From the NCBI GenBank assembly GCA_037074765.1, contig JBAMDO010000214.1:26292-90291 (forward strand): a stretch of DNA of 64,000 bases. Reading direction: 5' to 3'. Both the position numbers and the translations under genes were made by a program. The DNA comes from Mansonella perstans (Eukaryota; Nematoda; Chromadorea; Rhabditida; Onchocercidae). Shown here in pieces: positions 13,344 to 29,025 of this stretch; position 1 is the stretch's first letter; each line of letters starts with the position of its first letter. The notes under the pieces are model-generated. The model was not told where the DNA came from. It did not search any database and was given only the letters and a program-made list of their open reading frames with translations.

Positions 13344-14476
13344 TTTTAAAAAAAAAAAGTGCTCATAAAAATTATTTAAATTAGTAATAATAAAATACAG
13401 ACCACACCTCATCAATATTTAATTGAAATGAAATATGTGAAATATTTTTCTCTAGTGCTTTTGTGAAATGTAATTTAATTAAAATCCAATATCAAGTAAG
13501 AATAAAATCAAATAAAATTTAACAATTTTAATTTCGCATCAATTTCAGTTAAAAAGAAATAAATGATAAATCTTGGTTGAATTAATAAATTTAAAAAACA
13601 ATAAATTTTCAGCTCTAATTAGGACATTGAAAAATGATCGTTAAAGATGCCGAATGTTTGTTCTGAGAAAAAATAAATTTAATTTAAATAAAATTTAACA
13701 TCATTAAATATAACATTACTAACGTCGTCTGTGTAACAATCATAAAAAGTTTTTATTTATGAAATTCGGCAAATTTCTACTAATTTGAATTATTTATATT
13801 TATTAAAACTATTATTACTATATTTAACCGATATCAAATTTTTTTGAATCTAAAATAACTCCTTAGCTTGATTTAATTTAATTTTTTTTATCCTTAACTT
13901 AATTTAACTTAATTTTTTAACTTAATAACTGAAATACCCATTAACCTAATTTAATTTGACTTTTCTAATCTTATAGTCCTTATAAAATAACTTCTTAAAT
14001 TAATTTTTGCCATTTAGTCCACATAAGATTATGATGATGAAAAATAAATTTAATGTTAAAAACAGATTTTTCGATATATTCCAATTTTGAAATTTGCAAA
14101 ATTAATGAAAACTAATTAAAATATTTCACCGTGTAAAACAGATGAATAATTAATGCGATTGAAATCATATCATATCTATTCGTTAAAGATTTTCTTCGAT
14201 ATGTATTTTTTTTTAGTTCTTAAAATTTCTTTCATTGCTTAGATCGACAAGACAGACAAGAACTTTTTTTTGTCTAATTTCTTTCTAATTAATTATCGCA
14301 AAATTTTTGTAAAATATCGAAATTGAACAGTGCATTTGTTGCCGAATGAAAATTACGAATGCTTAGTAAGTAAAAGATTCTAAAACATTTAATGGCGTAT
14401 CTCCCTCAGATTTATACGTGAGGTTAAAAAAATTTTTTTGAAGATCCTACATTTGTTTAAGAAAAGATTTTAGATA
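13344..14476. other. Gene-free AT-rich stretch
   Basis: No exon or structured repeat is supported. There are TTAATTTAA-like stretches around 13860-13990. Confidence 0.6.
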
Positions 14477-14806
14477 TTCCACGTATATTCAAGTGTTCCA
14501 CGTATAATCATGTATTTCACGTACATTCAGGTATCCCACGTGCTTCAAGTTTTTCACGCATATTCAAGTGTTTTATGTACATTCAAGTTTTTTCTCTGCA
14601 TTCAAGTGTTTCATGTATATTCAAACATCTCACATACGCTCAAGTATTCCACATATATTTCAGTGTTTCATGTATATTTAAGTATTTCACGCATATTCAA
14701 ACGTTTCAATTGTATTTAAGTGTTCTCTTCAAGTGCTTCACGTACGTTCATGTCCTCACGTAAGTGTTCCACGCACATTCAAGTGTTTAACGTACACATA
14801 AGGCAA
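14477..14806. repeat. 19-bp tandem array, about 17-18 copies
   Basis: The unit is close to TTTCACGTACATTCAAGTG. It repeats with substitutions and a few shortened copies from about 14477 to 14806. Two overlapping open frames (14510-14719 and 14575-14763) are by-products: 19 is not a multiple of three, so the unit is read in all frames and gives 19-residue peptide repeats. The array is more GC-rich than the surrounding DNA and carries repeated CACGTA/TACGTG-like cores. Confidence 0.9.
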
Positions 14807-16103
14807 AAAACAAATTGCTGAAACTGCAAAATTTCACTACAGCAGCATTTGGAATAAAAAATGCCTTCTGAAAATAAGATTAGTGCTGATAAAATTAGTT
14901 TGTCAAAAAAAAAAACTTAAATTAAAAAATTAAATGAATTAGCGGATTAATAAATTAATTGTAATATTTTTTTGTTCATTTTTCAAATCCCTTGAAGATA
15001 TTCAAAAATTGTTAGAAATTACTTTTGACTAATAAAATTAGTTTACCAAAAAAAAAGCAAATAAATTAAAAAGTTAAATGCAAATAAATTAATCCACCAA
15101 AAAAAGAAAATTAAGTTAAAAACTAAATAAATTAACCAGTTAATAAATCGAAAATATTTATTTTTGTTCTTTTTTAACTTCTTCAAAATTTTTAAAAATT
15201 ATTTTTGAGGTATTTAAATTTTTAAAATGAAATACATATTGAAAATTCGCCGATAATTTATACCAAATACTTTGCAAAAAACAAGGAGGCAAGAAGAGGA
15301 GTCGAGAAACATACAGAAATATATACAAAGAGTTATTTAATTTGATCAAGAGATGGGACAGTAGAATTTCAAAAAATTTCTGGTAGTTCCTGCTTAATAT
15401 TGCAAATTAGTGCAGTTGCGAAACTTAACCTAAATATTTTAATGCGCAATATAATGCCTCATTTCGTAATTCCAGGTGTAACTCCTGGTTAAATGTAAGA
15501 TTGGGAAAGATTGCCAAAATTTTCAAATAATAGTACAAAAATTATGAAAAATTGAAAAGCTTAAAAAATTTAAGAAGAAAAAATGTTCTGTTTTTTTGAT
15601 AATCTTTAAAAATTTTTTAATTACTATTACTATATTATTTTGAACATATATCTATACAATAGATGAAAGATTCAAATTTTAAAATATAAACTTTTGTAGG
15701 AAAATGGTAAAAATGAGCAAAAATTAATTAGCAAGACTATATGCAGATGTTAATTCTTGTTAATTAGTAGGACTATATGCATTGTTGATTTTTATTTCAG
15801 TTTCATCGAAAAAAGGATTGAATTTTCGACGCTTGAAAAATTTTTCAACAAAAAAAAGTAAAAAAAAACATTTGAAAAAAGCAAATAAATTAAAATTTTA
15901 TATGCTTTCTATTTTTACAAATAATTTTTGCATAACTTAATTTTTGCTTAATTTATTAATTTGCATAAAAAAAATTTTTTGTTACAAATTAATAAAAATT
16001 TTACAAATTCTAATCAGGACAGCATTTTCTTCCACTTCTATTTTACTAAATAAACAATTCTCATTTGTGAACGGTCGGTCTCTTTCTTTTTTTCGTGCAT
16101 CAG
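14807..16103. other. Gene-free stretch upstream of the kinase gene
   Basis: No exon is supported. It contains A-rich segments around 14910-15140 with similar motifs repeated (for example AAATTAGTTT), and two similar GACTATATGCA sites near 15734 and 15770. The last 100 bases form the 5' flank of the kinase gene and include the polypyrimidine tract used by its predicted trans-splice acceptor. Confidence 0.5.
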
Positions 16104-16113
16104 ACAAATTTAC

Positions 16114-20034
<3,921 letters not shown>

Positions 20035-20827
20035 ATGATCCTGAAACTCTCGTATATATCTTGCAAAAAACTAGGTTTGCTACACTTATGTATACATTTT
20101 TTCGACAATTAAACAACACAATTTTTAGCTATTGTTCTCATACAACAAATGTAGCCTTTCAAAAAGTAGGTCAAGTGCTATCGTGTATATGCATATACCA
20201 CTAAAACAGTAAGATATTATTTGCTATTTTAAGGATGAAAAATCCAAAAATGATGATCGGATAGCCAATAATAATGGATGGAATTTTAAAAATTTGAATT
20301 AACAATATAGAATCAACGAATCTCTTGCGGAACATTTACAATTTCAATGAATTACTGATTAATAATGATCATACAATAACCACACAATAATTGATGATAG
20401 CAATGATCGTTTACCAGTGTGAATCACTGCTATAAATTTGCAAAAAAATAATGACAGGTCAAAGGTCATCACTTATGCAGAATGTTTGACGATCGCTGAA
20501 GATTATACACATTTTTTTTACTAAAATTATTGAAAAAAAGTGAAAAGTCGGAAAAAAAAGAGAAAAACTTGAAACTAATGCTACCAGTTTATAATTACAT
20601 AAATATCATAACAAAATATAACAATTTTAAATGTCAAGGATTGTAAAAAGAAATGAACAAAAGCAAATTTAAAAACTAATATGAAAACAAATTTAAGAAC
20701 TAATATGAAAAAGGTTTTTAGCTTTTTACTTCACATCTGATCACACTCAAAGTGGTCAAGGAAAAAGTGGATGTTGACGAATTATCACTGCCACTATCTT
20801 GAATAATTTACTCATTTCACAAATGTA
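20035..20827. other. 3' flank of the kinase gene
   Basis: It holds the 3' untranslated region and AT-rich spacer. Open frames at 19868-20119 (-) and 20010-20204 (+) overlap the last kinase exon and look like shadows. No further exon is supported. Confidence 0.5.
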
Positions 20828-20878
20828 ACACACACACACACACACACACACCACACACACACCACACACCACACACAC

Positions 20879-20922
<44 letters not shown>
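20828..20922. repeat. CA dinucleotide microsatellite
   Basis: About 95 bp of CA repeats, interrupted by CC and AA. A Val/Cys-only minus-strand open frame across it is an artefact of the repeat. Confidence 0.97.
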
Positions 20923-20923
<1 letters not shown>

Positions 20924-23150
20924 CAAACATATGAGCAAAAACATAGGATTTTTTCAAAATCTGTTTTAGACAAATCATTCATTATATATGTGAGTTTTTA
21001 AATATTTGATATCGAAATTAATCGAGTAAGTTAAGTAATTAATCAATAAAGCATAATTAATTAATGAAAGAGTAAATGCCGATAATGAAATGATGATTTT
21101 AAAAAAGGCAAGCTAAAATTGGTAAAATTGATTTTCGTGAAAATTATTCGATGAATGTTGATTACTTTGGTGAAATGTTTCATGAGCAGCATTTTTCTTG
21201 TAATTATAGGAATTTTATTGAATTTTAATGTAATTTATAGAATATGATATTCGGGTACTTAAATATAAATTTAATTAAATGAGGTTATTATTACAATTAA
21301 GAAAGATAGAAAGCCAAACAAATATGCCATAAAATTATAATTTATAAGCACAGATAATCAATAATAAATTAATTAGTAATGTACGACATATGAAAATGAT
21401 TTTAAAAAAAGAGAGTACAGAATTTTTAATTCATTGAAATAAATTTAGTAAAATAAAATGAAAATAATAAAGCACACATTTCTCTAATTTGTTCTAAGCG
21501 GAAAGGATGGATGAGCATACCTAATTATGGAATTTTTAATTAAATAAATTGAAAGTAGCATACGATCAGTTATATGGGGAAAAAAACGAAGAAGCCATAA
21601 TTATAAGATTTCTAATATTCACATTTTCTAATACCTTAATTAAAATGATAAAAATTTTTTCAATCGAATAAATAAAAAGCAAATAACACTTTTTGGTGAA
21701 AGTAAATGAATTTTCTAGCAAAAGTTTTTATTTAATTTGAAATACTATAATTTATACTTTTAAATTACAAATGCACATATATGTGTAAAATCATGAAGTA
21801 ATTTTTGGACAGAGCCCTTGTCTCTTGAATTCTTGTTAATAGTCAAAGCAGAAGCTAATTTAATCAAGCATCACAATTTGCTTTCATAACTCTGACCTTT
21901 TTTCCATTTAAGCTTTATAAGTTCATAGCTTAGCTAGAAATTAATATTGCGTCCAAAACCAATACTAAAAATGTAGCAATATTTGATTATATTAACAAAT
22001 ACGACTGTTATTATTAATGTATTATTTATTTTTTTCTTAGTGGAATTTTGATAATTTTTAAAAGGCAAATGAGTAGTGAAATTGAAATGAATAGTGAGAT
22101 AGAAGCAAAATGTTGTTTACTACATATACAATGCTGATCAAAGGACGATTAATTTTAAATCAAACGATTAATTAATTTAGAATGAAACATTTATTATGAG
22201 ACTGGTCATACTGATGAAAATATTTCCGATATTTCCGGTCTTTGGTAATTTTAAACTATCTGAGCAGTTGGAAAGGAAAAAGGCGAAAACCAGTTTATGT
22301 GGTGGTCAAATTTTGATTCAAACAAAATTCAAATTCAATAATTTTATTGTTGCATTGTAGCAATTTGTAGCGATTGTTTAGTTAGAAAGTATGCATGATA
22401 GATATTTTGTCAATGCGAAAAATTTTTTGATAACTGCAAATTTCATTTATAAGTCGTATTTTTTCCGCTTTAATCAATTATTGTAAGAATTTTAATTACC
22501 AATAACTTTTAATTAATCATTTCATGGTCAGCTTTTTAAGATTAAAATGATTCTAATTAATTATTTTCACAAATTGCGATAATTAGGATATCATGCATTA
22601 TTCAAATATATTTTTGAACAAATTTTTTGCAAGCGTTAATCTCTTTAAAGCTAAATTAATTAAAAATCTAAAAATTTTGTTCCTTCAATTCTATCAAAGA
22701 AAAAATTCACAATATATTATTTATCAATGAAATTTTAATATCAATCATATCAAAATGATCTTTTTCGATTTTAACAGTATTTTATTGCTAATAATTGAAA
22801 TATAAATAACATGAAATTAATTAAATTGAAAAATCAAATCTTATCTGTTCCTTGAATTCCATGCCATTTTCAATATGATCATCTGATCTATTGCGTTTAT
22901 ATTGTGAAGAGAAAAGGAAATGGAGTTTTTATAATCTAAATTGAAAATTTGATCTAAATTAAAATCAGATAGAAAAAAATTGCAAATAAATATTAAATAG
23001 AAAATAAATCGTGAAAATTATTCAACAAATTGCCATAGTACAACATATTTTCATTAATAATTAAATTTTTCAAAAATTTTCTTTTAACAGTTCTTTTCAG
23101 CATCTTTTTCTTTTCACTTTTTTTAAAACATTTCCAATACGAATATTTAT
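20923..23150. other. Gene-free AT-rich stretch
   Basis: No exon, RNA gene or long repeat is seen. A slightly less AT-rich patch at 21790-21960 shows no convincing frame. Confidence 0.55.
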
Positions 23151-23172
23151 TTGCAAAGCTGAAACTTAAAGA

Positions 23173-23206
<34 letters not shown>

Positions 23207-23428
23207 GCGGCTTAATTTGACTCAACACGGGAAAACTCACCTGGCCCGGACACCGTGAGGATTGACAGATTGAGAGCTCTTTCATGATTCGGTGGTTGGT
23301 GGTGCATGGCCGTTCTTAGTTGGTGGAGTGATTTGTCTGGTTTATTCCGATAACGAGCGAGACTCTAGCCTACTAAATAGTTACTGGATAATTTTGTCCA
23401 GACAACTTCTTAGAGGGACAAGCGGTGT
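23151..23428 (+). pseudogene. Fragment of 18S rRNA
   Basis: From TTGCAAAGCTGAAACTTAAAG to GAGGGACAAGCGGTG the sequence follows the 3' third of eukaryotic 18S rRNA closely. It includes the invariant AATTGACGGAAGGGCACCA and GGTGGTGCATGGCCGTTCTT. After AGCCTACTAAATAGTTACT the helix sequence shortens and rejoins at CTTCTTAGAGGGAC. No other part of 18S, and no 28S or 5.8S, flanks it. It is therefore a stray fragment, not an rDNA unit. An open frame at 23292-23510 is an artefact of it. Confidence 0.95.
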
Positions 23429-23589
23429 ATTATATATAATATACTGTTCTATGCATAGTGCTATAATAAAAATATTAAAATCATTACAAAATACCTGTAA
23501 ATGTAGATAATAAGAATACGTCATTGTGTTTCATTGTAATACTTACAATACAATCTTACAAATATACTAAAATGAAATGATATACTGTT

Positions 23590-23880
23590 GTAGAGATGGA
23601 ACGATAATACGAATTCGGCATATCATTTCGCCGCTCCTACTACGGATAAAAAATATCATTTCAGTATTTCTAGTATAAATAGGAATATCATTTGAATACT
23701 TCTAGGACGAATAGAAATATCATTCCAGTATTTCTAGTACAAATAGGAATATCATTTCAGTGCTTTTAATACGAATAGAAATATCATTTCGGTACTTCTA
23801 GTACAAATCAGGATATACTCCAGTACTTCTAGTATGAATAAGAACATCAATACTTTTACTACAAATAGGAAAATCAAGAT
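23590..23880. repeat. 32-bp tandem array, about 8-9 copies
   Basis: The unit approximates ATATCATTTCAGTACTTCTA followed by GTACAAATAGGA. The ATATCA anchors fall at about 23620, 23653, 23685 and 23717 and continue with decay to about 23880. It lies about 160 bp after the 18S fragment. Confidence 0.9.
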
Positions 23881-25508
23881 ACAATACAGCATTGTTGTTG
23901 CAGCGATAAGATGAAAATATTTTGATAAAAAAAAAATTAATAATAATAAATGACGATGTACTTCATTCGATGAAATTTGCGGTCATCAACACACTTTAGT
24001 AATCAATTTATTTCTTTCAATAATTTATCGCTGACCATTTCTAAACACCATCATCATTCCTTGATGAAATTTCTACACTCATATTTCTATTCCATTTCTC
24101 TTTATCATTATCATTATCATCACCATCACCATCATTATTGTCATCGTCATTTTCAAATTTCCATCATTTTTTTTGCAATAATATTATTAGATTAATTATA
24201 AGAATTTCATTTTTTTTTAAATTAAAGAAAAATTTAAAAGTATTACAAAACAATTTCATTATTACTGCAGAAAGATAATACATTTAATCAATTAATAAAA
24301 GTAATTATTAAAGACAATAGAGGTAATGCATTTAAATTCTTAAATCAATTAATTACATTTTCGTTGTTTTTTTTTCTTATAATCAAAAAATCAAAGATTA
24401 ATAATCCAAATATATCTTTGCTCATTATTATTTAGTACAAATATATAACTTACTGATTAATTAATTAAGTGATTAAAGTTCTATTTAAATGGATCATTTC
24501 TTTTGAATTAGGTAAAAATTTCATGCCTATTTCTATATCATATTATTTACTGCAATTTTCTAATTCTTCTACAAAATCATTGAATGATTTCTCTCTGATA
24601 ATGATTGCAAAAGTTCAATCAATTTTAATTCTTTATTATTCGTCTTTTTTTTTCTTTTTTAAATTGATCAGGTATTTTAATAGGTCACCATCGTACATCA
24701 AATAAAAATTTGAATTACGAACTTTCTTAAATCTCTTTGTAATTCATACACAACCACAGACATTAATGGCAATTGTTACAATATTTCACTGTGTTTTATT
24801 TCAATTTTTTTCCTTTTTTTTCCTTTGTTGGAAATTTTAAAAATAGTTTTTTCCTAAAAGTTATAAGAATGCTTGCTTTTGCAAAAAAAAAAAATATTTA
24901 AAAAATTCGGAAATAGTAAATTTACAATAATATCTTAAAAATTATCATTTTTTCTTTCATGTTCTTAACTTATTTTTGCTACTTTTTTTCAGATTTGAAT
25001 TATCTATTTTTCGCTTTATTTTTTTGGATGATTTCAAAGAGGAATTATTTTGGTTTTAATTTGTATCAAATCATTTCACGCTTTATCATCATTCCACTAA
25101 TCAAACGGTTGGATAATTAATGTTATTTGAAACATTCATACTGTTGCTGTTATTGTTGTTGTCTTATTGTTTTTATCGTTATTATTATTGTTGTTATTGT
25201 TGTTGTCTCTGTTGCTGTTGTTGTTATTGTTATTGTTGCTGCTTCTGTCGCTGTTATCGATGTTACTGTTTGTCATTGTTGCTGTTTTTAGTAGTTTTTC
25301 AAATTATGCATGATCCATTTATTAAAATTTAGCTTTCGACAAATTAAATAATGATAATTATTGTTATGAAATTTCCTTGTAAAAATGAAATTTAATTCAA
25401 GTTAATGTTAAACATCAAAAATAAATTATTTTATTGGATGCTAGATGATATGTTTTATTTCTTCATCATCTTCATTAACCATACACTTTGAGGTATTAAT
25501 TTTTTTAG
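23881..25508. other. 5' flank of the cyclopropane-synthase-like gene
   Basis: No exon could be assigned with confidence, although the first coding exon of the next gene should lie here or further upstream. It contains a TCATTA/CATCAC microsatellite near 24100-24140. The frame at 24469-24705 has no recognisable similarity. Confidence 0.45.
25138..25285. repeat. TTG/TTA/CTG trinucleotide repeat
   Basis: An imperfect run of TTG, TTA and CTG triplets. It produces a Cys/Leu/Tyr-rich artefactual frame at 25120-25332. Confidence 0.9.
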
Positions 25509-28500
25509 TTACTTTAATGGAATTATAAAACAAGCACCGGAATCATTATCAGTAATTTTACCTGGCATAAATTGCAAATTACATTTTGGTAGTAATATCA
25601 CTGAAGGAGTAATTCGGTTCGTTTTATTCAGAAAAACAAAAAAAGGCGAAGTTTCACTTTTCACTTTGATGTTTTCTTAAAATTTTTTAAAAAAATACGG
25701 CATCATTTTCATGTTCAAATTTTGTTTTGTATTTTTTGAGAGTAAAATATTTCTTATAGTTTTCATTTTTTTTTTTTTTTTTTATACAGAATAATTCAAT
25801 TAAATTTAAATAATTGACTTCATAGAAAATTTTATTTTCACCACTTATAATATACAAATAATATATGTATAATATTCAAATCAATAAAATAAGTAAATAA
25901 TAGGACAAAAAATAATAATAATTTTTTTTTAGATCGAAAAAATCTGATGAAATTTTACCAGTTACATTACTCATTCATAAACCAATCAGTTTTTGTTTAC
26001 GAATGCTTTTGGATCCAAAAATTGGCCTTGGTGAAGCGTATATGTCTGAGGATTGGGATGTGCAATCAAGAATACAGGATTTTTTGGCATTATTTATACG
26101 CGCTAAACGTTAGAGTTTTGCTCATTGATATTTATTGTATTCAAATCGTTTAATTTGTGCTTAAATATTTTGTAAATCTATTAACAGTTAATTTGAAACA
26201 GTTAATTCTTTTTTCCATTTCCATTAAAAATCAAAAACACAAACAAGAAGAAAATTAATTCAACGACTTTTTTTTTATTCTTATTACTAATTGTTACGGA
26301 GAAATTAAATAGTTTAAAATAAACTTTTTTTTTCTTTTTATTTTTCAAACAAAAAAACAACTTTTAATTTGGTTTAATATTAATTAATTTGAAGTAAAGA
26401 GAATCAATAAAAATTCATTGATAACTTGATAAATTTACAAAAAAAAGTAAATCCAAAATTATTTAAAGTCAGAAGATTTTTATTTTTTCAAAATTTTGTT
26501 TATTTTTTAAATTAATAGTTTCGAATTAAGTTTAGATATTTTGATACCATTATTAAGTGTGATAGCATTTTTTTTAGGTTATAATAATACGATAAAAAAA
26601 CAACGACAAACTAATGAATGGTTTAAAAAATTGTCCAATTTATTAATTAATTTGTTTGTTCAATTAATTCGATCAATTATTTCATTTATCAATGTAATAC
26701 AACACTATTATCATGCTAATTCACTATACGGTAGCGCAAAAAATATTCATGAACATTATGATCTTGGCGATGATATGTTTAGCTTATTTCTTGATCCATC
26801 GATGACTTATTCATGTGCATTTTTTAAAGGTTATTTTTTAATTTTTAAAGGATTTAAAAAAAAAATATTTTATAAAAAAGAATAATATTTGTTTATTGAT
26901 TATATATTTTGCCATATGCGATAAATAAATTACTAATAATAATAAAGTATCATTTTTTTGCAAAAAAGATAAGGAAAACTTGTAAATTTCAATCTTCAAG
27001 GATTTCATTTTAAATTTTGCGCAAATTTTTAAGTAATTCATTTTGAATTTTAGCTCAAATTTTTAGCATATTTCATTTAAATGCCTATCTAAATGTGCAA
27101 TAAAATTTATTTCTGAAGAATTATTAAATTATAAATAATAATGAAGGATTTTGTAACAAAAGATAAAATTAAAAAACCGACCAAATATTTTTGGTTTCAT
27201 TTTTAATTTTATTTTTATTTTTTAAATTAGTTCTTAATTATTCTATTACGTAATAATATGGTTCATTTTAGCGATTCCATCTTATCCAATCACCCATTAT
27301 GACAATAAATTACTTGAGGAAGCTCAAATGCGAAAATATGATCAAATTTATCATGAAATAAATCTTAAATCTGATGATCGAATATTGGAAATTGGTTGTG
27401 GTTGGGGTGCATGCGCAATGCGTGCTGTGAAATGCTATGGATGCAAATGGACCGGTTTAACAATTTCAATGGAACAATTTAAAACTGTTCAAAAAAAAAT
27501 TAATGATTGCAAATTACAGGATAAAATTAATGTCAAATTGTTAGATTATCGGTTAGTTGTCAGCTACTAACTTGGAATTGCAAAATTAGCAATTTGATTA
27601 ATGAAATTTGAAAGTGCTTTTTATTAAATTTATTGTTGGTAAATTTAAAAAAATTAAAAATTGCTAAAATTAATTAATTAATTATTCGCTGAGTTAAATA
27701 AAATAGAAATGAAAGTTTTAAATTGATTTGCTTAATAATTTAAATTCAAATTTTAAAAAATTCTCGCACTTTATTTTTTCAATGGTTTAAAATCAATTGA
27801 TTTGAAAAAAAAATGCCTAAATATGCAAATTTTTGTAAAAAAAGAAAATCAATTTTCTCGAATTTTGTGCAAATTGTATTCATTTGTTTTTAAACAAACG
27901 AGCAATTTAAGCATTCAGGTAAAATATCCATACAAATATGCAATAATTCATTAACACTGGTAATGAAATATTATTTGCACTAATTTATAAATATTATTTG
28001 CAGTAATTTATTCTAATATTTTAAATTATTCGTCCAGTCTAATTAAATTAATTATTGCGAAAGAAATTTTGAAAATTTATTCGTGAATTAGTCATCTTTA
28101 TTTTTTTGTTTATAGACTAGAAAGCGATATTTATGATAAAATTATTGCGATTGAAATGATTGAAGCAGTTGGACATGAATATTTGCCAAAGTTTTTTGAA
28201 ATTTTACGTGATCGATTACGTCCTGGCGGTATAGCTTACTTACAGGTATAAGTAAGATTTAATAAGTTAAGTAAGTAGGTTTTTTTTTAAAACGACGCTT
28301 TTTTTTGCCGATTACAGGGTCTTTTAAATTTGAAAAAAGTATATTTATTTATTATTATTTTTTTTAGGCAATAACATATCCTGAATTAAATTACGACCGA
28401 TATCGTCGATCAAGTGATTTTATTAAGAAACATATATTTCCCGGTGGACATTTGCCATCTGAACGAGCAATTAGAGAAGCATTACCGCCTGAATTGTCAA

Positions 28501-29011
28501 TTACAAAAATAATTCATATTGGACAGCACTATGCGCCAACTTTGGATTTATGGCACTGGTAAGTTATAATTTAAGATTAACTTGAATTGAGTTTGGAATT
28601 TTATAAGAAAAAAAATGTATTTGAAATTATTATCAAAATAAGTGAGTTTTACTCATGATAAAATTTTAAAAGAATTATGATTGAAAAATGAAAGAATTTT
28701 CAAAATTTGGGAAGATTTAATTTTTTTTTAAATACCTTAAAATTTGCTATTTGAAAAAGTGAAAATATTGGCAAATGATAAATGGGACGATATGATAGAA
28801 TTATTTGAAATTTCTAATTTGAATTTTTATTTGAAATGTAGCAAAGCAAAAAAATTACAGTGCATGGATGGAAAATGAAGAAAAAATTCTAAAACTTGGC
28901 TATTCGCGAAAATTTCATCGTAAATGGCAGTTTTATTTTGCACTGTGTTCTACGTTATTTAGATATTCGCATATTGATACCTTACAAATACGTATTGAAA
29001 AATCTGTATAA
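25509..29011 (+). CDS. Cyclopropane-fatty-acyl-phospholipid synthase-like methyltransferase
   Basis: Seven exons (25509-25616, 25933-26108, 26578-26829, 27272-27551, 28116-28245, 28368-28558, 28861-29011) join in phase to 428 residues. Only the very N-terminus is missing, because the first exon needs two bases from upstream. The family transfers a methylene from S-adenosylmethionine to double bonds of membrane phospholipid acyl chains. Visible motifs are VTLLIHKP and IGLGEAYMSEDW (N-terminal lipid-binding part), NIHEHYDLGDD, LDPSMTYSCAFFK with the conserved Cys, LEIGCGWG (SAM site), EMIEAVGHEYL with the catalytic-region Glu, and YRRSSDFIKKHIFPGGHLPS. The wording (SMTYSCA, EMIEAVGHEYL, SSDFIK) resembles plant and other eukaryotic members more than the E. 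coli enzyme. The position of the bacterial LLHTI histidine reads YLQAI, as in plant enzymes. No FAD-oxidase domain, fused at the N-terminus in plants, was found upstream. Confidence 0.9.
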
Positions 29012-29019
29012 TTTTGTCA

Positions 29020-29025
29020 AATAAA
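29020..29025 (+). terminator. Polyadenylation signal AATAAA
   Basis: AATAAA begins nine bases after the TAA stop of the cyclopropane-synthase-like gene, giving a very short 3' untranslated region typical of compact nematode genes. Confidence 0.7.

Noticed and set aside
14510..14763. Two overlapping His/Tyr/Phe-rich frames
   Set aside because: They arise from the 19-bp tandem array, whose unit is not a multiple of three.
20756..20944. Val/Cys-rich minus-strand frame
   Set aside because: It is produced entirely by the CA microsatellite.
23292..23510. 72-codon frame
   Set aside because: It is a translation of 18S rRNA sequence.
26541..26885. 114-codon frame starting at 26541 as a gene start
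   Set aside because: Its first part is intron. The preceding exon joins in phase at 26578 (AAAC|GTTAT), and its end runs past the donor at 26829.
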